DNA of 32,757 nt from DATKXU01 sp035528905 (GCA_035528905.1 DATKXU010000113.1:1-32757); one strand, 5' to 3'; shown: positions 15,001 to 22,920, counted from the stretch's first letter. The notes: a model not told the origin generated them from the sequence alone. Numbers and translations: made by a program.

Positions 15001-15066
15001 GGTATTGGAGTACTGGAGTATTGGAGTAATGGGTTTCCAACACTCCAATACTCCATCACTCCATTC
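15001..15066. repeat. Hairpin built of TGGAGTAT words between mtnA and apt
   Basis: The left arm consists of three to four near-copies of an 8-9 base word (ATTGGAGTA, CTGGAGTA, TTGGAGTA). The right arm is its complement. The core stem TGGAGTATTGGAGT (15014-15027) pairs perfectly with 15042-15055 around a 14-base loop. The right arm also encodes the last three residues and stop of mtnA. The same words occur at 8761-8786. Confidence 0.7.
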
Positions 15067-16099
15067 TGTCCGCCTCGGCCAGACTCTGCGCATACGGCGG
15101 CCGGAGCACTCCGCACTCAGTTACGATTGCGGTTACGTATTCCGCCGGTGTCACATCGAATGCCGGATTCAGCACAGACACGCCCTCAGGCGCGACTCGA
15201 ATGCCGGAGATGTGCGTGACTTCGGTCGGGCAGCGTTCCTCGATCGGGATACGGCTTCCATCAGTGATGGAGAGATCAACGGACGACATCGGCGCGGCTA
15301 CGTAGAACGGGATCCCGTGTGCCCGAGCTAAGACAGCCACCCCGTAGGTGCCTACCTTGTTCGCAACATCGCCGTTCGCCGCTATGCGATCCGCCCCAAC
15401 GATGGCGCAGGTCACCATGCCCCTTGACATCACCCACGCGGCCATGTTGTCGGTGATGACGGTGACCGGTATGCCCAATTGCCTGAGCTCCCACGCAGTG
15501 AGCCTCATGCCTTGGAGCCTGGGCCGCGTCTCGTCGGCGATGACTTTGATCCGCTTGCCGGACTCGGTGGCCGCGCGAATCACTCCTAGCGCCGTGCCGT
15601 ACCCGGCGGTAGCCAGCGCCCCGGCGTTGCAGTGGGTCAGGACGGTGTCCCCATCGTTCAGCAGTTCCGCTCCGTGTGCGCCTATCCTTCGGTTGATCTC
15701 AATGTCTTCCCGAAGGATGGAAAGGCCCTCCTCCACCAGACGCCGCTTTAGGTCCTCTGAAGGGAGACGGGCGTTCTCTCGGGCGGTGCGGAGCATCCGG
15801 TCTGCGGCCCAGAAGAGGTTGACAGCCGTGGGTCGGGTCGCGCGGAACTCGTCCGCAATCCCTTCGAGCCGCTCAAGGAACTCGTCAGAGCTGGCGATGG
15901 ACTGCGCTCCGAGGGCCATGCCGAGCGCGGCAGCAACGCCGATCGCCGGGGCGCCGCGCACCTGCATAGTCCGAATCGCATTGGCAACCTCGTGGTAATC
16001 CGTAAGCTCCAGTGTCACCAGCTCGTCCGGGATTCTGGTCTGGTCAATGAGCTTGACTCTCCCATCCTGCCAGTCAACGGGACGAAGGTCTGTCGTCAA
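15056..16099 (-). CDS. mtnA: Methylthioribose-1-phosphate isomerase
   Basis: This 347-residue enzyme of the eIF2B-alpha-like family converts 5-methylthioribose 1-phosphate to the ribulose form in methionine salvage. The start is a TTG at 16099, with GGAG 8 bases upstream. Key features are VRGAPAIGVAAALGMAL (~48-64), THCNAGALATAGYGTALG with the catalytic Cys157, ADETRPRLQGMRLTAWEL, DNMAAWVMSRG, and GADRIAANGDVANKVGTY with the catalytic Asp237. The last residues, RME-stop, are encoded inside the repeat at 15001-15066. It is 49 bases downstream of mtnP, which makes its substrate. Later salvage genes are not in the window. Confidence 0.95.
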   Translation of the reverse strand: MTTDLRPVDWQDGRVKLIDQTRIPDELVTLELTDYHEVANAIRTMQVRGAPAIGVAAALGMALGAQSIASSDEFLERLEGIADEFRATRPTAVNLFWAADRMLRTARENARLPSEDLKRRLVEEGLSILREDIEINRRIGAHGAELLNDGDTVLTHCNAGALATAGYGTALGVIRAATESGKRIKVIADETRPRLQGMRLTAWELRQLGIPVTVITDNMAAWVMSRGMVTCAIVGADRIAANGDVANKVGTYGVAVLARAHGIPFYVAAPMSSVDLSITDGSRIPIEERCPTEVTHISGIRVAPEGVSVLNPAFDVTPAEYVTAIVTECGVLRPPYAQSLAEADRME

Positions 16100-16116
16100 T
16101 TGTGGGTCTCCAGATT

Positions 16117-16140
16117 GCGTGATGCGTGACTGGGTGGAAG
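16117..16140. repeat. Short-word repeat between mtnP and mtnA
   Basis: The segment contains GATTGCGTGATGCGTGACTGG, near-copies of a GCGTGAT word. The same word type (ATACGTGATGAGTGAT) recurs at 26392-26420 between rpmF and DUF177. Confidence 0.4.
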
Positions 16141-16148
16141 CTGAGCCG

Positions 16149-16955
16149 CTATCCGAGGCGCGCGTGGGCCATAGCCTCGGCGCAATCGGGGCACGGCCCG
16201 ACTGCCATCTTCTCGATCACATCGAGGATCACGCTGCGCACGCGCTCGTTGTTGGCCTGCAGAACCTTGACTACTTCATCCGCGGTTACAGGCTGCACGC
16301 CGGTCAACCCAACGCATCCGGCATCGTAGTCAGTCACTAGTGCAATGTTAACATAACACATCCCGAGTTCGCGGGCAAGGATAACCTCCGGGTATTGGGT
16401 CATGTTGATGACTTCCCATCCCATTTTGCTATACCACGTGCTCTCAGCCCTGGTCGAGAATCTCGGTCCCTGGACGACGACGACCGTTCCTGTCTCATGA
16501 ACGGGGATGCCCTTGGATTTTGCCACCTCCACCACCAGCTTGCGGAGGTCTTCGCAGTAGGGATCAGCGCCCATGATGTGAGTCGCCACCGGGCCGTCGA
16601 ACAATGTATCGGGCCGGCCCCAGGTTCTGTCCACGAACTGGTCGCATACCACGAAGTCTCCCGGTTTGACATGCGGCTGGAGGCTTCCGCACGCAGTCGG
16701 GCCGATGATGCGGCTCACGCCGAGTTCTTTCATCGCATAGGCGTTCGCCCTATAGGGAATCATGTGCGGCGGCAGGCTGTGGTCTCGCCCGTGGCGCGCC
16801 AGGAACGCGACGCGCTTGCCGGCTACCGTCGCCAGGGCCACAAGATCGCTCGGCGACCCGTAGGGCGTCTCGACCTTGACATCCTCCACATCCTTGAGAA
16901 ACTCGTAGAAGCCCGACCCGCCGTAGACTCCTATATCCGCTCGCTTTTCGTTCAT
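16149..16955 (-). CDS. mtnP: S-methyl-5'-thioadenosine phosphorylase
   Basis: The product has 268 residues. The start is ATG 16955 (MNEKRADIGVYGGSGFYEF), 7 bases after the rnc stop. The purine-nucleoside-phosphorylase type I fold is marked by GGSGF (phosphate site), ARHGRDHSLPPHMIPYRANAYAM, GPTACGSLQPHVKPGDFVVCDQFVDRT, VVQGPRFSTRAES and NMTQYPEVILARELGMCYVNIALVTDYDAG. The aspartates in TDYD are those that recognise the 6-amino group in MTAP, which favours methylthioadenosine over inosine-type substrates. It splits MTA, the by-product of polyamine or homoserine-lactone synthesis, into adenine and methylthioribose 1-phosphate. These then feed Apt and MtnA, encoded just downstream. Confidence 0.95.
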   Translation of the reverse strand: MNEKRADIGVYGGSGFYEFLKDVEDVKVETPYGSPSDLVALATVAGKRVAFLARHGRDHSLPPHMIPYRANAYAMKELGVSRIIGPTACGSLQPHVKPGDFVVCDQFVDRTWGRPDTLFDGPVATHIMGADPYCEDLRKLVVEVAKSKGIPVHETGTVVVVQGPRFSTRAESTWYSKMGWEVINMTQYPEVILARELGMCYVNIALVTDYDAGCVGLTGVQPVTADEVVKVLQANNERVRSVILDVIEKMAVGPCPDCAEAMAHARLG

Positions 16956-16962
16956 GCTTTCA

Positions 16963-17679
16963 CTATCTCCCACGCTTCGATTCAAAATCCGGATGTTCGA
17001 GTGCGTCGAGGGCGGCAGCCTGCTCGGCCAGCTTCTTGCTCTTGCCTGAGCCGCTGCCGAGCATTCTGCCGTCAAGCTGCGCCTCGACTACAAACGTCTT
17101 ATCGTGATCCGCGCCCGACTCGGATACCACAACGTAGTTCGGCGCCTTCTTGTAAAGACCCTGGGTAAGCTCCTGGAGAATGGACTTGTAATTGCGGTGA
17201 TGCTCCTCACGCTCGATGTCCTCCAAAATGGGCCTCAGCGCCTTCAGCAGGAGCTGTCTTGCCGCCTCCAGTCCCTGGCTGAGATAGACGGCGGCGACCA
17301 CGGCCTCGAACGCATCGGCCAGGGTTGACGAACGCGATCTCCCGCCGGACGTCTCCTCGCCTGTGCTAAGGAAGAGCGCAGGTGGCAGCCCGAACTTCTT
17401 CGCCGCCTCGGCCAGTATCGGTTCGCTGACCGCCACGGCCTTCGCCTTCGCCAGCTCGCCCTCCTGTTTCTCGCCGAACCTCGCATAGAGGTGTTCGGAG
17501 ACAACCATTCCGAGCACGGCATCCCCCAGGAACTCCAGCCGCTCGTTGCTGACCAAGTGGCTTACCTCGCCGAGGTACGACTTATGCGTCAGCGCCTGGC
17601 GGAGAAGCTCCAGGTTCTCCTTCTTCATCTTCAGCTTGCGTGCAATCTTCTCCAAACCTGGCTCGGATGTACTGTTCAT
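16963..17679 (-). CDS. rnc: Ribonuclease III
   Basis: This 238-residue endonuclease cuts double-stranded RNA, processing rRNA precursors and structured mRNAs. The catalytic domain has the signature NERLEFLGDAVLG (45-57; Glu49, Asp53) and ADAFEAVVAAVYL (Asp122, Glu125). The double-stranded RNA-binding domain follows at ~158-228, ending in GKSKKLAEQAAALDAL. ATG 17679 is preceded by GAGGGA. In Firmicutes rnc usually follows acpP and fabF directly; here a zinc-ribbon gene, aspC and a glycosidase are inserted between them. The many long hairpins in the spacers of this cluster would be natural candidates for its cleavage, though that is inference. Confidence 0.96.
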   Translation of the reverse strand: MNSTSEPGLEKIARKLKMKKENLELLRQALTHKSYLGEVSHLVSNERLEFLGDAVLGMVVSEHLYARFGEKQEGELAKAKAVAVSEPILAEAAKKFGLPPALFLSTGEETSGGRSRSSTLADAFEAVVAAVYLSQGLEAARQLLLKALRPILEDIEREEHHRNYKSILQELTQGLYKKAPNYVVVSESGADHDKTFVVEAQLDGRMLGSGSGKSKKLAEQAAALDALEHPDFESKRGR

Positions 17680-17714
17680 AGCGAGTCCCTCTTGCTTAGG
17701 CGGTCCCTCGCAGA

Positions 17715-18671
17715 CTAGTATTCGTTGTACGCCTCGTGGCCGGGGCGCAGAGTGTCGTCCGCCTCTATGAACGCGAGGTATCCCGGATGGCCGACCGGCC
17801 CGAACTCCGGTCTGTGCAAATCCGGAACGAGGCTGTGGTGCAGCGCATACGCCAGCCAGCCTATTCCTCGCTTTCTCTGCTCTCCCAGCTCAAAACGGAT
17901 TATCTCCACGCGCTCCTGGTCGTCCAGCGATCCCCAGCACGTCTCCGTTGACAAGAGCGGCTTGCCGACTCTCCCGGCGAATGCTGCATAGTCGTCCAGC
18001 ATCCGCATATAAGCCTGCTTCTCAGACCCAGGAAACCAGTATGGATGAATGCTGAGGATATCGGCGATCGGCTCAATCTGCCCGATGCCTGGAATCCCGT
18101 GCCCCGGATGTATGCCGACGGTGAGCGGCGCCTTTGCGCCGAGCTGCTTGCAAGTCCGGTACATGTCTTCCAGCCAGGCGTATTCCGCCCGCATGATCTG
18201 CTGCGTGTCCTCCCGCGAGACATCGTAGGAGAACGGCTCGTTGCACAAGTCCCATGCAAACACGCGGGCATCTTCGGCATGGCCGCCCACGACGGCCTCA
18301 AGATACGGCACGAACATCCTTTCACGGCGAACCCGGTAGTGCTCGGGCATGAAATGGTCAATGAACACCCCGCCGTACTCCAGGGTGTTATCATGCCAGC
18401 GGTTGAAAAGGACCGGCATGACCACCAGGCCGTATTTCCCGGCGATATCCAGGGCTTCGTCGAAGTTGTCTGCGAACTCGCGCGGCTTCCGGTTGAAGGC
18501 GTCGCTTGAGAGCCAGAGGCGAACGGCGTTCATCCGAGGGAAGTACTTCTTGCCCAGCCCCAATTCCTTATCTACAACAGCGGCGTCAAACCTTTGCCAC
18601 AGGTCCAGTCCGCTGCTCCCGTAGCTGGGCTGGTAATTGAATCCCCGGATGGCCGAATAGTCCAAAGTCAT
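17715..18671 (-). CDS. Intracellular GH5-like (clan GH-A) glycoside hydrolase
   Basis: The protein has 318 residues and no signal peptide. It shows a TIM-barrel cellulase-type pattern: RGFNYQPSYG at strand 1, AVRLWLSSDAF, VVMPVLFNRW, AWDLCNEPF with the predicted acid/base Glu145, LSIHPYWFPG, and LLSTETCWGS with the predicted nucleophile Glu243. It ends in a long stretch rich in His, Pro and Asp. The family link is therefore good, but the substrate cannot be named. AGGAG is only 1-2 bases before ATG 18671. A TTG two codons later (18665) is at normal spacing, so the real start could be there. It is co-directional with aspC (30 bases) and rnc (35 bases), an odd place for a sugar-degrading enzyme. 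Confidence 0.75.
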   Translation of the reverse strand: MTLDYSAIRGFNYQPSYGSSGLDLWQRFDAAVVDKELGLGKKYFPRMNAVRLWLSSDAFNRKPREFADNFDEALDIAGKYGLVVMPVLFNRWHDNTLEYGGVFIDHFMPEHYRVRRERMFVPYLEAVVGGHAEDARVFAWDLCNEPFSYDVSREDTQQIMRAEYAWLEDMYRTCKQLGAKAPLTVGIHPGHGIPGIGQIEPIADILSIHPYWFPGSEKQAYMRMLDDYAAFAGRVGKPLLSTETCWGSLDDQERVEIIRFELGEQRKRGIGWLAYALHHSLVPDLHRPEFGPVGHPGYLAFIEADDTLRPGHEAYNEY

Positions 18672-18701
18672 TCTCCTCTTGCCGATGTGAGACCCCCGCC
18701 A

Positions 18702-19895
18702 TCAGACAAGCTTGGACGCCGCCTCGCCGATCCTCTCGAGGCCCTTCTTGATGTTCTCCATGGATGCGGCATAGGAGAGGCGGATATTCTGGTCGGCGCC
18801 GAAGCCGGAGCCCGGTATAACGGCGACTTTGGCCTCTTCGAGCAGGTACGCGGCGAGAGAGTCCGAGCCGGTGATTGACCTGACTTTGTATGTCTTACCC
18901 AGGAGAGCGGATATATTCGGGAATACGTAGAACGCGCCGCCTGGATTCGGACACAGGACGCCGGGGATAGCATTCAGGCCGCTCACGATCACCCTGCGGC
19001 GCTCGTTGAACTCGCGCGCCATCATGGCGGTGAAGTCCTGCGGCCCGTTGAGCGCTTCCACGGCGCCTTTTTGGACGAATGACACCGGATTGGACGTGCT
19101 GTTGTCCTGTATCCGCGTCATGGCGCTGATGATCTCCTGCTCGGCGGCCGCATAGCCGATCCGCCAGCCGGTCATCGAGTGGCTCTTCGATAGCCCGTTG
19201 ATCGTCACCGTCAGCTTCTTGATTCTCTCATTGAACGAGGCGATGCTCACGTGCTCGTTGCCATCGTAGACGAGCTTCTCGTAGACCTCGTCGGAGATCA
19301 CGTAGAAGCCCTTGTCCACGGCTATTCCTGCGATCTCCTGAAGCTCCGAGCGGGCATATACAGCGCCGGTGGGATTGCTCGGACTGTTCAGGATCAGGAT
19401 TTTGGTTTTGGGCGTGACGGCGCTCCTCAGCATGTCGGGCGTTATCTTGAACCCGGTGGTCTCATCCGTCCGGACGAACACGGGAATCCCATCGGCCAGC
19501 TTGGCCATTTCGGGATACGATACCCAGTACGGCGCTGGGATGATCGCCTCGTCGCCGGGGTCGCACAGAGCCAGCACTGTGTTATAAATTGAATGCTTCG
19601 CGCCGTTCGAGACTATGATCTGCGAGGGAGCATACTCAAGCCCGTTGTCTCTTCTGAGCTTCGCGCAGATCGCTTCCTTCAACTCCAGGATGCCCGAAGT
19701 GGCCGTGTACTTCGTCATCCCCGCCTGGATCGCCTTGATCGCCGCATCCTTGACGTTCTGCGGCGTGTCGAAGTCGGGCTCACCCGATGCGAAGTCAACG
19801 ACGTCTATGCCTTCCGCTTTCATCTGCTTTACCTTCGCGCCGATTGCCAGTGTCGGCGACGGGCTTACCCTTCGAGCTGTCTCGGAGATTTCCAT
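18702..19895 (-). CDS. aspC: Class I aspartate-type aminotransferase
   Basis: This is a 397-residue PLP enzyme of the subgroup Ib aspartate/prephenate aminotransferases. ATG 19895 (MEISETARRVSPSPT) has AAGGA 8 bases upstream. Motifs are FASGEPDFDTP, VSNGAKHSIYNTV, ILNSPSNPTGAVY (170-179), SDEVYEKLVYDG with the cofactor-contacting Asp202, and the Schiff-base lysine in NGLSKSHSMTGWRIGYAA (Lys237). The C-terminal NIRLSYA carries the substrate-carboxylate arginine. It moves the amino group between aspartate and 2-oxoglutarate, and some members also use prephenate; the sequence alone does not decide. It lies between a zinc-ribbon protein and the glycosidase. Confidence 0.92.
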   Translation of the reverse strand: MEISETARRVSPSPTLAIGAKVKQMKAEGIDVVDFASGEPDFDTPQNVKDAAIKAIQAGMTKYTATSGILELKEAICAKLRRDNGLEYAPSQIIVSNGAKHSIYNTVLALCDPGDEAIIPAPYWVSYPEMAKLADGIPVFVRTDETTGFKITPDMLRSAVTPKTKILILNSPSNPTGAVYARSELQEIAGIAVDKGFYVISDEVYEKLVYDGNEHVSIASFNERIKKLTVTINGLSKSHSMTGWRIGYAAAEQEIISAMTRIQDNSTSNPVSFVQKGAVEALNGPQDFTAMMAREFNERRRVIVSGLNAIPGVLCPNPGGAFYVFPNISALLGKTYKVRSITGSDSLAAYLLEEAKVAVIPGSGFGADQNIRLSYAASMENIKKGLERIGEAASKLV

Positions 19896-19953
19896 GTTTG
19901 TTGTCCTTATGACATCAGACTTTGCGAAACGGTCCGCCGCGGACAGTCTTACA

Positions 19954-20436
19954 CTACGCCTCGTCCTCAGGTTCTTCCGCCTTCGGCTCGCCGGGGGATT
20001 CAGGAGTCTCGAGGTCCTTCTCGAACTCGTCGAGGTCGAGCACGTGCGGTGCTTGCGCCGATGTCTCAACCTCTCCCTCAACTGGGGTCACGACCAGCGG
20101 TTCCACCTGCTCGGCTTCTTGCTCGACCTCCGGCAGGGGCTCGGCAAGGCCGGGGATGATGAAGGGTGATTCGGCGGCCGGCTCGCCGAGATCAAGTGGT
20201 TCCGGAGCCGCGGCTTCGGGCTCCTCTTCCGCGATCTGCGGAGGCGGAGCGACTACGGGTTCAGGCGGTGGAGTCGGCGTCGGCTCCTGCTGCGGAGGCA
20301 TTGCCGGAACCGCCTTCGGCCTCGTGAGCTCGATGTTCCGCGGCTTGGCGCTGGCAGGCGCGTGAAGCTGTGCGAAGCAATTCCAGCAGGCCACTCGCGC
20401 ATCGTTGTTATCAGCGCCGCATCTTGGACACTGCAT
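19954..20436 (-). CDS. Zinc-ribbon protein with acidic Pro/Glu-rich tail
   Basis: The product has 160 residues. The start at ATG 20436 is supported by AGGTG 6 bases upstream; the frame upstream only reads through the 20470-20537 repeat. The N-terminus is a compact zinc ribbon, MQCPRCGADNNDARVACWNC, with cysteines 3, 6, 17 and 20. All the rest is low-complexity: runs of Pro, Glu and Ala without predicted fold, ending in EDEA. Proteins of this design are common, membrane-associated or soluble, and mostly uncharacterised. There is no membrane segment here. I do not recognise a specific family, and no function can be assigned. It is co-directional with fabF (110 bases upstream) and aspC (58 bases downstream). 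Confidence 0.7.
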   Translation of the reverse strand: MQCPRCGADNNDARVACWNCFAQLHAPASAKPRNIELTRPKAVPAMPPQQEPTPTPPPEPVVAPPPQIAEEEPEAAAPEPLDLGEPAAESPFIIPGLAEPLPEVEQEAEQVEPLVVTPVEGEVETSAQAPHVLDLDEFEKDLETPESPGEPKAEEPEDEA

Positions 20437-20469
20437 ACAAATCACCTGCCTCCGAACAGACTGCGGGAT

Positions 20470-20537
20470 CGGTATGGGGGTGTGGGAGTGTGGGAGAAAT
20501 GGATCCCCCATACACCCACACTCCCATACTCCCATAC
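20470..20537. repeat. Hairpin built of TGGGAGTG words between fabF and the zinc-ribbon gene
   Basis: The left arm is a chain of TATGGGGG, TGTGGGAG, TGTGGGAG words. The right arm is CCCCCATACACCCACACTCC followed by CATACTCCCATACG, its near-complement. About 15 consecutive bases of the core (GGGAGTGTGGG and neighbours) pair perfectly. It lies 10 bases beyond the fabF stop at 20547. Confidence 0.7.
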
Positions 20538-20546
20538 GATCTTCAT

Positions 20547-21818
20547 CTACCCGGCCCGGCGAGAGGTACCGGGCTGCCCTTCGTACTTTGCGAGTACCAG
20601 AGTCGCGTTGTGTCCGCCGAAGCCGAACGAGTTCGACATGGCTATCTGCACGTCCAGCTTCCTGGCTGTATTCGGCACGTAATCAAGGTCGCATTCCGGA
20701 TCCGGAGTTTCATAATTTGTAGTAGGATGAACGATTCCGTCTCTGATAGAGCAAATGCAGGCGATCGCTTCGACAGCCCCGGCTGCGCCCAGGAGGTGTC
20801 CCGTCATGGATTTCGTGGAGCTGATCGCGACTTTGTACGCATGCCCTCCGAATACCGTCTTGATGGCGGCGGTTTCTGTGCTATCGTTGTCCTGGGTAGA
20901 CGTGCCGTGCGCGTTAATGTAGTCAACCTGCTCCGGCCTGATACCTGCGTGCAAGAGGGCTGCTGCCATGGACCTTGCTGCACCTTCGCCTCCAGGGGGT
21001 GGAGCCGTGATGTGGAACGCATCTCCGCTCATGCCGTAGCCGATGATCTCGGCGCAAATCCGAGCTCCTCGCGCAAGTGCGTGATCCAGCAATTCCACAA
21101 TGACCGTTCCTGCGCCCTCACCCATGACAAAGCCGTCGCGGTGCAAATCGAAGGGCCGGCTGGCGCGTTCGGGTTCATCGTTCCGCGTCGAGAAGGCTCT
21201 CGCGGCGCAGAATCCGGCTACCGACATCGGGGTGATCGCCGCCTCTGATCCACCTGCGAGCATCACGTCGGCGTCGCCCCGCTTGATTATCTCAGATGCC
21301 TCTCCGATGGCGTGCGTCGCAGTTGCGCACGCGCTCACGACGCCCAGGTTCGGTCCCTTCGCGCCCAGGAGTATTGACACCATCCCCGACGCCATGTCGG
21401 ATATCAGCATCGGTACAAAGAAGGGGCTGACGCGTCTCGGTCCCTTCTCGATGAGGACGCTGTGCTGTTCCTCCCACGTGCTGGTGCCGCCGATCCCGGA
21501 TCCGATCAGGACGCCGATCCTGTCTGCATTGTCATCTCGGATGTCGAGGCCGGCATCCTGAACGGCCAACTTGCTTGCAGCAACCGCGAGCTGGACAAAG
21601 CGGTCCATCCGCTTTGCCTCCTTGCGCTCGACGTATTGCTCCGGGTCGAAGTCCTTGACCTCTGCGGCTATGCGAGTGCTGTAGTCAGACGCGTCGAAAT
21701 GGGTGATGGGACCCACTCCTGAAATGCCGTCAAGTAGAGCACGCCAGTAAGCCTCTGTGCCCGTGCCTATGGGAGTAATCGGCCCCATGCCCGTGATTAC
21801 AACCCTTCTTTGCTCCAT
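20547..21818 (-). CDS. fabF: Beta-ketoacyl-ACP synthase II
   Basis: This 423-residue condensing enzyme of type II fatty-acid synthesis elongates acyl-ACP with malonyl-ACP. The catalytic triad is complete: Cys164 in SACATATHAI, His304 in NAHGTSTQDND, and His341 in TGHLLGAAGAVE, with Lys336 before it. Motifs MDRFVQLAVAA and SNSFGFGGHNATL are typical of FabF. ATG 21818 follows AGGAGAGGTGC. It is the last lipid gene of the cluster and is separated from acpP by a 99-base spacer containing a long stem. Confidence 0.96.
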   Translation of the reverse strand: MEQRRVVITGMGPITPIGTGTEAYWRALLDGISGVGPITHFDASDYSTRIAAEVKDFDPEQYVERKEAKRMDRFVQLAVAASKLAVQDAGLDIRDDNADRIGVLIGSGIGGTSTWEEQHSVLIEKGPRRVSPFFVPMLISDMASGMVSILLGAKGPNLGVVSACATATHAIGEASEIIKRGDADVMLAGGSEAAITPMSVAGFCAARAFSTRNDEPERASRPFDLHRDGFVMGEGAGTVIVELLDHALARGARICAEIIGYGMSGDAFHITAPPPGGEGAARSMAAALLHAGIRPEQVDYINAHGTSTQDNDSTETAAIKTVFGGHAYKVAISSTKSMTGHLLGAAGAVEAIACICSIRDGIVHPTTNYETPDPECDLDYVPNTARKLDVQIAMSNSFGFGGHNATLVLAKYEGQPGTSRRAG

Positions 21819-21840
21819 GCACCTCTCCTGATTTGCGCAA

Positions 21841-21902
21841 CGGACACGGCGACGGCAATGACCTAGTTACTAGATGCTGGCTTCGCCGTACATCCGTGTC
21901 CG
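21841..21902 (-). terminator. Long stem-loop between acpP and fabF
   Basis: CGGACACGG (21841-21849) pairs perfectly with CCGTGTCCG (21894-21902). Inside it, GGCGA/TCGCC and the CTAG-TTA-CTAG palindrome (21863-21873) extend the structure. It sits just after acpP and before fabF. It has no T-run, so attenuation or transcript processing is as likely as full termination. Confidence 0.55.
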
Positions 21903-21917
21903 CTGGAGAAAGGATGT

Positions 21918-22154
21918 TTATCCCTTCGTCTTTTCTTCTATGTAGGTCACGGCGTCCTCTACAGTGGAGATCTTCTCGGCGTCCTCGTCGGGGATTTCTA
22001 TGTCGAATTCCTCTTCGAGTCCCATGACAAGCTCTACCACATCCAGAGAATCTGCGCCCAAGTCATCCACAAACGATGATGAAGTGGTGACCTCCTCATC
22101 GTTTACATCCAGCTGCTCCGCCACAACTTTCTTTACCCTATCGAATGTTGACAC
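21918..22154 (-). CDS. acpP: Acyl carrier protein
   Basis: This 78-residue, very acidic four-helix protein carries fatty-acyl chains on a phosphopantetheine attached to Ser36 in the GADSLD motif. It has the usual ELVMGLEEEFDIEIPDEDAEKI second half. The start is a GTG at 22154 behind an ideal Shine-Dalgarno sequence (AGGAGGTGA, complement of 22159-22167), which fits the very high expression expected for this protein. It is 12 bases downstream of fabG and supplies substrate to all Fab enzymes in the cluster. Confidence 0.97.
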   Translation of the reverse strand: MSTFDRVKKVVAEQLDVNDEEVTTSSSFVDDLGADSLDVVELVMGLEEEFDIEIPDEDAEKISTVEDAVTYIEEKTKG

Positions 22155-22166
22155 GGTTTCACCTCC

Positions 22167-22916
22167 TCACATCACCATTCCACCGTCAACGTTTATTACT
22201 TGGCCTGTGATGTATTTCGAATCGTCGGTACAAAGGAACAGCACGAGCCTTGCCACATCCTCTGGAGTTCCGAGCGTATTCAGCGGTATCAGGCTCGCTA
22301 TGTTTTCGCGAACGCTCTCCGGCAGCTCATCCGTCATCGCTGTCTGGATGAATCCGGGAGCCACTGCGTTCACGTTGATCCCTCGAGAGCCCAGCTCCTT
22401 GGCGGTCGTCTTCGTCAGCCCGATGATGCCTGCCTTCGAAGCGGAATAGTTCGCCTGGCCGATGTTTCCGATGATGCCCATGACCGAGGCGATGTTCACG
22501 ATCTTGCCGCTGCGCTGCTTCAACATCGGCCTGGTGACCGCCTTGGTGCAGTTGAATGTCCCTTTCAGGTTCGTGTCTATCACAAGGTCCCAGTCCTGCT
22601 CGGACATCCGGGGGATCAGCGCGTCTCTGGTGATCCCCGCGTTATTCACCAGGATATCCACCTTGCCGAATTCATCCAACGCACGCTGGACGATTGACTC
22701 GGCATCCGAGGCATTGGCGACGTTCGCCTGCACAGCGACGGCACGGCGGCCAAGGGACCTGACCTCCTGCGCGACGGCCTCCGCCGCCTCTACCACATAG
22801 TCGGCAATCGCTACGTCCGCGCCTTCCGCTGCGAGCGCCAAGGCAATCGAGCGACCTATCCCCTTTCCCTCTCGGCCAGCACCCGTTACTATAGCAACTT
22901 TTCCGTCGAGTTTCAA
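22167..22916 (-). CDS. fabG: 3-oxoacyl-ACP reductase
   Basis: The product has 249 residues starting at a TTG (22916) with GGAGG at normal distance. The frame stays open 63 bases further up, but only over repeat words. It is a short-chain dehydrogenase that reduces 3-oxoacyl-ACP with NADPH. The catalytic tetrad is present: Asn116, Ser144 (IASVMG), Tyr157 and Lys161 (YSASK), with NNAGITRD before it and VNAVAPGFIQTAMT after. The cofactor loop reads TGAGREGKGIG, three residues longer between the first glycine and GIG than the usual TGxxxGIG. The C-terminal NVDGGMVM is typical. Confidence 0.95.
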   Translation of the reverse strand: MKLDGKVAIVTGAGREGKGIGRSIALALAAEGADVAIADYVVEAAEAVAQEVRSLGRRAVAVQANVANASDAESIVQRALDEFGKVDILVNNAGITRDALIPRMSEQDWDLVIDTNLKGTFNCTKAVTRPMLKQRSGKIVNIASVMGIIGNIGQANYSASKAGIIGLTKTTAKELGSRGINVNAVAPGFIQTAMTDELPESVRENIASLIPLNTLGTPEDVARLVLFLCTDDSKYITGQVINVDGGMVM

Positions 22917-22920
22917 GATG

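Noticed and set aside
15001..15066. CRISPR-like array in the short-repeat spacers
   Set aside because: Words are 7-9 bases, degenerate and directly adjacent, with no constant repeat of 20-40 bases and no unique spacers; no cas gene is present.
16149..17075. MtnP start at the far upstream codon (308 codons)
   Set aside because: The extension lies inside rnc coding sequence; MNEKRADIGVYGG at 16955 matches the family and follows rnc by 7 bases.
20437..20535. N-terminal extension of the zinc-ribbon protein
   Set aside because: The extra 33 residues are the translation of the word repeat at 20470-20537; the start at 20436 has AGGTG upstream.
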